Shown here: one piece after another, positions 57,391 through 59,143 of the stretch
Position numbering within the stretch: position 1 is the first letter of the stretch
Layout: every line of letters begins with the position of its first letter
Assembly (NCBI GenBank): GCA_018433015.1
Contig: JAHDSB010000117.1
Span: 1-59,143, forward strand
Direction: 5' to 3'
From: Clostridia bacterium
GTDB lineage: Bacteria > Bacillota > Peptococcia > DRI-13 > SV3-B141
DNA: 59,143 bases
Translations under genes and position numbers: made by a program
The notes under the pieces: model-generated
What the model was told of the DNA's origin: nothing
Databases searched by the model: none
The model's input: only the letters and a program-made list of their open reading frames with translations

Positions 57391-57924
57391 TTACAACCTC
57401 CCTTGATCTTGTCTTTCAAATTCCCTGAGCCAGCGAGATGTCTTGTCTGTAATCTTTTGGGACCAATTTAATTCAGTTTTACTTTGGGGTATGTTCTCTA
57501 CTTTTGCTTGTAAAGCCTCTAATTTAGGTCCTGTTTCAACTAATGCCTGGAAAAATCCCGTTCCCATAAAGAATAGAGTTATAGAAGCTGCGGCCGCATA
57601 ATAGACCAGCATACTGGTTCTTTTTCCCTTCTTACTTTTCTTCTGTTTCTTTACTTTATTATTTTTTATAGTACTAACGGGCTTTGGCTCCGGCTGATGG
57701 ATGCTTTGAATTTCCAGATTTTTTACTTCCTGCATAACTTGCTCTGTAAAGTCGGGGCTAATTAGCTGCTCTGCCTGTTCTATCTCTGCTTCACTTACCA
57801 AGGAGAGGTACAATTCCAAACATCCTGTACATTCCATCAGATGCTCTTCCATTTCTTCGCATTGGTCTTGAGGAAGCAGTCCATCCTTATACAAAAGCCA
57901 TTCTGCTTTTTCATAATGCTTCAT
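57391..57924 (-). CDS. zinc-finger anti-sigma factor
   Basis: A 177-residue single-pass protein. The N-terminal anti-sigma (zf-HC2) domain has HLMECTGC, the His-x3-Cys-x2-Cys motif; a basic linker (KKQKKSKKGKR) precedes a membrane helix at about 107-125, and a short outside tail follows. It should hold the ECF sigma factor at the membrane until a signal leads to release. Its ATG directly follows the sigma stop (TAAATG). The outside part is small, so signal sensing may need the LiaI/LiaF-like proteins downstream; that is inferred. Confidence 0.88.
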   Translation of the reverse strand: MKHYEKAEWLLYKDGLLPQDQCEEMEEHLMECTGCLELYLSLVSEAEIEQAEQLISPDFTEQVMQEVKNLEIQSIHQPEPKPVSTIKNNKVKKQKKSKKGKRTSMLVYYAAAASITLFFMGTGFFQALVETGPKLEALQAKVENIPQSKTELNWSQKITDKTSRWLREFERQDQGRL

Positions 57925-58518
57925 TTAATCGTCCTCCCCCCATTTCTCTCGGAATAAGTTTCTGGCTCGATAAAGCCGGGATTCGATGGTTTTAACAGTA
58001 GTACTTTCTTCCGTAGCAATATCTTGATAACTCTTACCTTCCAGATAAAATTTCATCATCACACTTTTATATAGCGCGGGAAGTCTTTCACACGTCTCCT
58101 TGACCCTTGTTCTTTTCTCTTTTTTTAAAAATATGTCTTCGGGATTGCTAAAACCGGTACCGCTAAAAGCAGGAGTTAAGCCGGGAGTTATTAGATTCGA
58201 ACCTTCTACCCGATAAATTTCGCTGTCGTCTCCGTACAGCTTTTCCCTTTCTCGCTTCTTGTTCTTTCTTTTCCAATCAATAGCCCTTGTTACGGTTATC
58301 TTGCCAATCCACGATTTTAAATTTTTAAAACGAAACTGGGGAAGGGAACGATATATCTGTAAAAATACGTCCTGAGCTATATTCTCAGCCTCATCCTGTT
58401 CTTTAACAAAGTTTAATATTATAGCAAAAATATAGGCTTTATATGTCTCTACTATTTCCCGAAATGCATCTTCATCTCCGGACAAAGACTGCAGCACTAG
58501 CTGATCTTCATTAGACAT
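57925..58518 (-). CDS. ECF-family RNA polymerase sigma factor
   Basis: Sigma-70 group 4 factor of 197 residues. Region 2 (about 12-85) has NIAQDVFLQIYRSLPQF and SWIGKITVTRAIDWKRK; region 4 (about 135-190) has RLPALYKSVMMKFYLEGKSY and the TVKTIESRLYRARNL helix-turn-helix. The linker of about 45 residues between them is longer than usual (VEGSNLITPGLTPAFSGTG). ATG follows GGAAAGGAGGGG. The promoter just upstream fits an autoregulated ECF unit, and a zf-HC2 anti-sigma is next. Confidence 0.92.
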   Translation of the reverse strand: MSNEDQLVLQSLSGDEDAFREIVETYKAYIFAIILNFVKEQDEAENIAQDVFLQIYRSLPQFRFKNLKSWIGKITVTRAIDWKRKNKKREREKLYGDDSEIYRVEGSNLITPGLTPAFSGTGFSNPEDIFLKKEKRTRVKETCERLPALYKSVMMKFYLEGKSYQDIATEESTTVKTIESRLYRARNLFREKWGEDD

Positions 58519-58549
58519 GACTCCCCTCCTTTCCCCGCCTAAATATAAA

Positions 58550-58576
58550 GACGGGAGGCTTCACAAAAACCCTGCA
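58550..58576 (-). promoter_or_regulatory. putative ECF autoregulatory promoter
   Basis: Minus-strand TGCAGGG (58570-58576), 16-base spacer and CGTC (58550-58553), extended as CCGTCTTTATA. This resembles the common Firmicutes ECF form TGCAAC-N16-CGTC, about 30 bases before the sigma start. The -35 has GG where AC is usual. Confidence 0.55.
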
Positions 58577-58759
58577 AAAAATTTATAAATTTATAAAAAA
58601 CTTTTCAGCGAATATAATGAAATTACGTTAAAAAATCATGTTTAGATTCCTTTTTTTCAAATAAGTCTTTGCCTCTTATACTATCGGGTTCCTGGATTTC
58701 CGCAATTCTCTTTTCTTTTTTGTTTTCCTAAACAAATCGTACTATGATGTACTTAAGTA

Positions 58760-58789
58760 TTGAATAGGAATATTTAATACTATTATAAG
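58760..58789 (+). promoter_or_regulatory. sigma-A-like promoter of the 21-residue peptide gene
   Basis: TTGAAT (58760-58765), 18-base spacer and TATAAG (58784-58789), 20 bases before ATG. The rest of 58577-58759 is AT-rich with no gene. Confidence 0.5.
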
Positions 58790-58808
58790 ATATAGGAGGT
58801 TCACCCAA

Positions 58809-58874
58809 ATGGCAAAGTCAAAAGATGTCAAAAAAGAAGACAAGAAAAAGCCTAAAGAAAAGAAAAAAGACTAA
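58809..58874 (+). CDS. 21-residue lysine-rich peptide
   Basis: A tiny gene with all parts present: promoter, AGGAGGT at good spacing, ATG 58809, stop at 58874 and a strong terminator at 58911. The product begins MAKSKDVKKEDKKK and consists mainly of Lys, Glu and Asp with one proline; no hydrophobic part. Short MAK-type lysine-rich peptides of unknown role occur in several bacteria, so it may be conserved. Nucleic acid or ribosome binding is possible from charge alone. Confidence 0.6.
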   Translation: MAKSKDVKKEDKKKPKEKKKD

Positions 58875-58910
58875 CCTCCACATCTAATTTATAGGATTCA
58901 CAACTCACAC

Positions 58911-58953
58911 AAAAAAAGGGTCATTTTCAGTTTACCTGAACATGACCCTTTTT
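58911..58953 (+). terminator. terminator of the 21-residue peptide gene
   Basis: AAAAAGGGTCAT pairs with ATGACCCTTTTT, with an inner TTCAG/CTGAA stem. It is followed by CCTGTTTCG. An open frame of over 80 codons runs through it to the window end (see rejected items), and I see no supported gene in 58954-59143. Confidence 0.85.
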
Positions 58954-59143
58954 CCTGTTTCGTTATAAAGGAATTATCAAAGCAACTGATTCTTGACAAT
59001 TTATTAATTGAAGAAAAAGAAGATACTAATAGTATAAATATATGGTCAGGTTCCATGATAGCGATACTTTCTATAATAGTATCCTGTATCACAACAAATA
59101 TATTTTACTTATTAAATGTAACAAATGATTTCATTTTATTGAA

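Noticed and set aside
58875-59143. Plus-strand frame open from the peptide stop to the window end, with a hydrophobic segment after ATG 59055, plus the reverse 64-residue frame at 58898-59092
   Set aside because: The frames run through a strong terminator, have no ribosome site, and the plus one is cut by the window edge. A gene starting near 59055 cannot be excluded but is not supported.

Overview
The window reads as chromosomal DNA of an endospore-forming, flagellated, Gram-positive anaerobe of the class Clostridia, probably Peptococcaceae-like. The evidence is sporulation genes (spoIIID, spoIID, a spoIIQ-type LytM gene, spo0F), germination genes (sleB, ypeB), flagellar rod genes, Firmicutes-type LCP and TagA envelope genes, and gene order close to the Bacillus subtilis upp-atp-murA-spoIID-spoIIID-mbl-flhO-flhP and spo0F-fba-glpX-rpmE-prfA-prmC-ywlC-ywlG-glyA segments. 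Almost all genes are on the minus strand. TTG and GTG starts are common and Shine-Dalgarno sites are strong. I cannot name a genus from sequence alone.

Layout, left to right. 1-415: a minus-strand sigma-A promoter and a highly structured transcript that runs off the edge. 416-3820: TagA-type glycosyltransferase, two tandem LCP proteins and a small secreted copper-amine-oxidase-N-like protein. 4223-4411: a lone plus-strand 62-residue gene. 4597-8263: FlgJ-like rod protein, FlgG, FlgF, Mbl, SpoIIID. 8491-10232: an AT-rich three-gene cassette (two DUF488 proteins and a putative dual-OB protein) set between spoIIID and spoIIQ. 10504-14935: spoIIQ, spoIID, murA, ywmB. 15027-18023: a second accessory block with an XRE regulator, an ImmA-type protease and a 39-residue peptide in overlapping frames, opposite a divergent AAA/DUF4143 ATPase. 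18176-25183: a complete F1Fo ATP synthase operon (atpZ-I-B-E-F-H-A-G-D-C). 25618-33058: wecB, MazG-like, dCMP deaminase, upp, glyA, ywlG, rpiB, an unusual ywlE, mntP, ywlC. 33055-38548: prmC, prfA, rpmE, glpX, fba, a zinc-ribbon protein and spo0F. 38657-46021: alr, FemX-like ligase, pyrG, rpoE, argS and a two-part lysO. 46131-54625: ypeB, sleB, polX, two large envelope proteins and a histidinol phosphatase. 54655-58518: tag and an ECF sigma/anti-sigma operon with LiaI/LiaF- and TM2-like membrane proteins. 58809-58874: a 21-residue lysine-rich peptide gene with its own promoter and terminator.

The conserved parts combine energy supply (ATP synthase), one-carbon and pyrimidine metabolism (glyA, upp, pyrG, dCMP deaminase), translation (prfA, prmC, rpmE, argS, ywlC), wall synthesis and shape (murA, alr, FemX-like, mbl, LCP, tagA) and sporulation/germination.

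The least explained material is the DUF488/dual-OB cassette, the XRE-ImmA-peptide cassette with 12-bp repeats at its divergent promoters, the ECF membrane module, a YwlE phosphatase carrying a long coiled-coil insertion, and several structured non-coding elements (1-262, 3904-3957, 23481-23544, 25511-25546). All functional statements come from reading the sequence; no database search was run.
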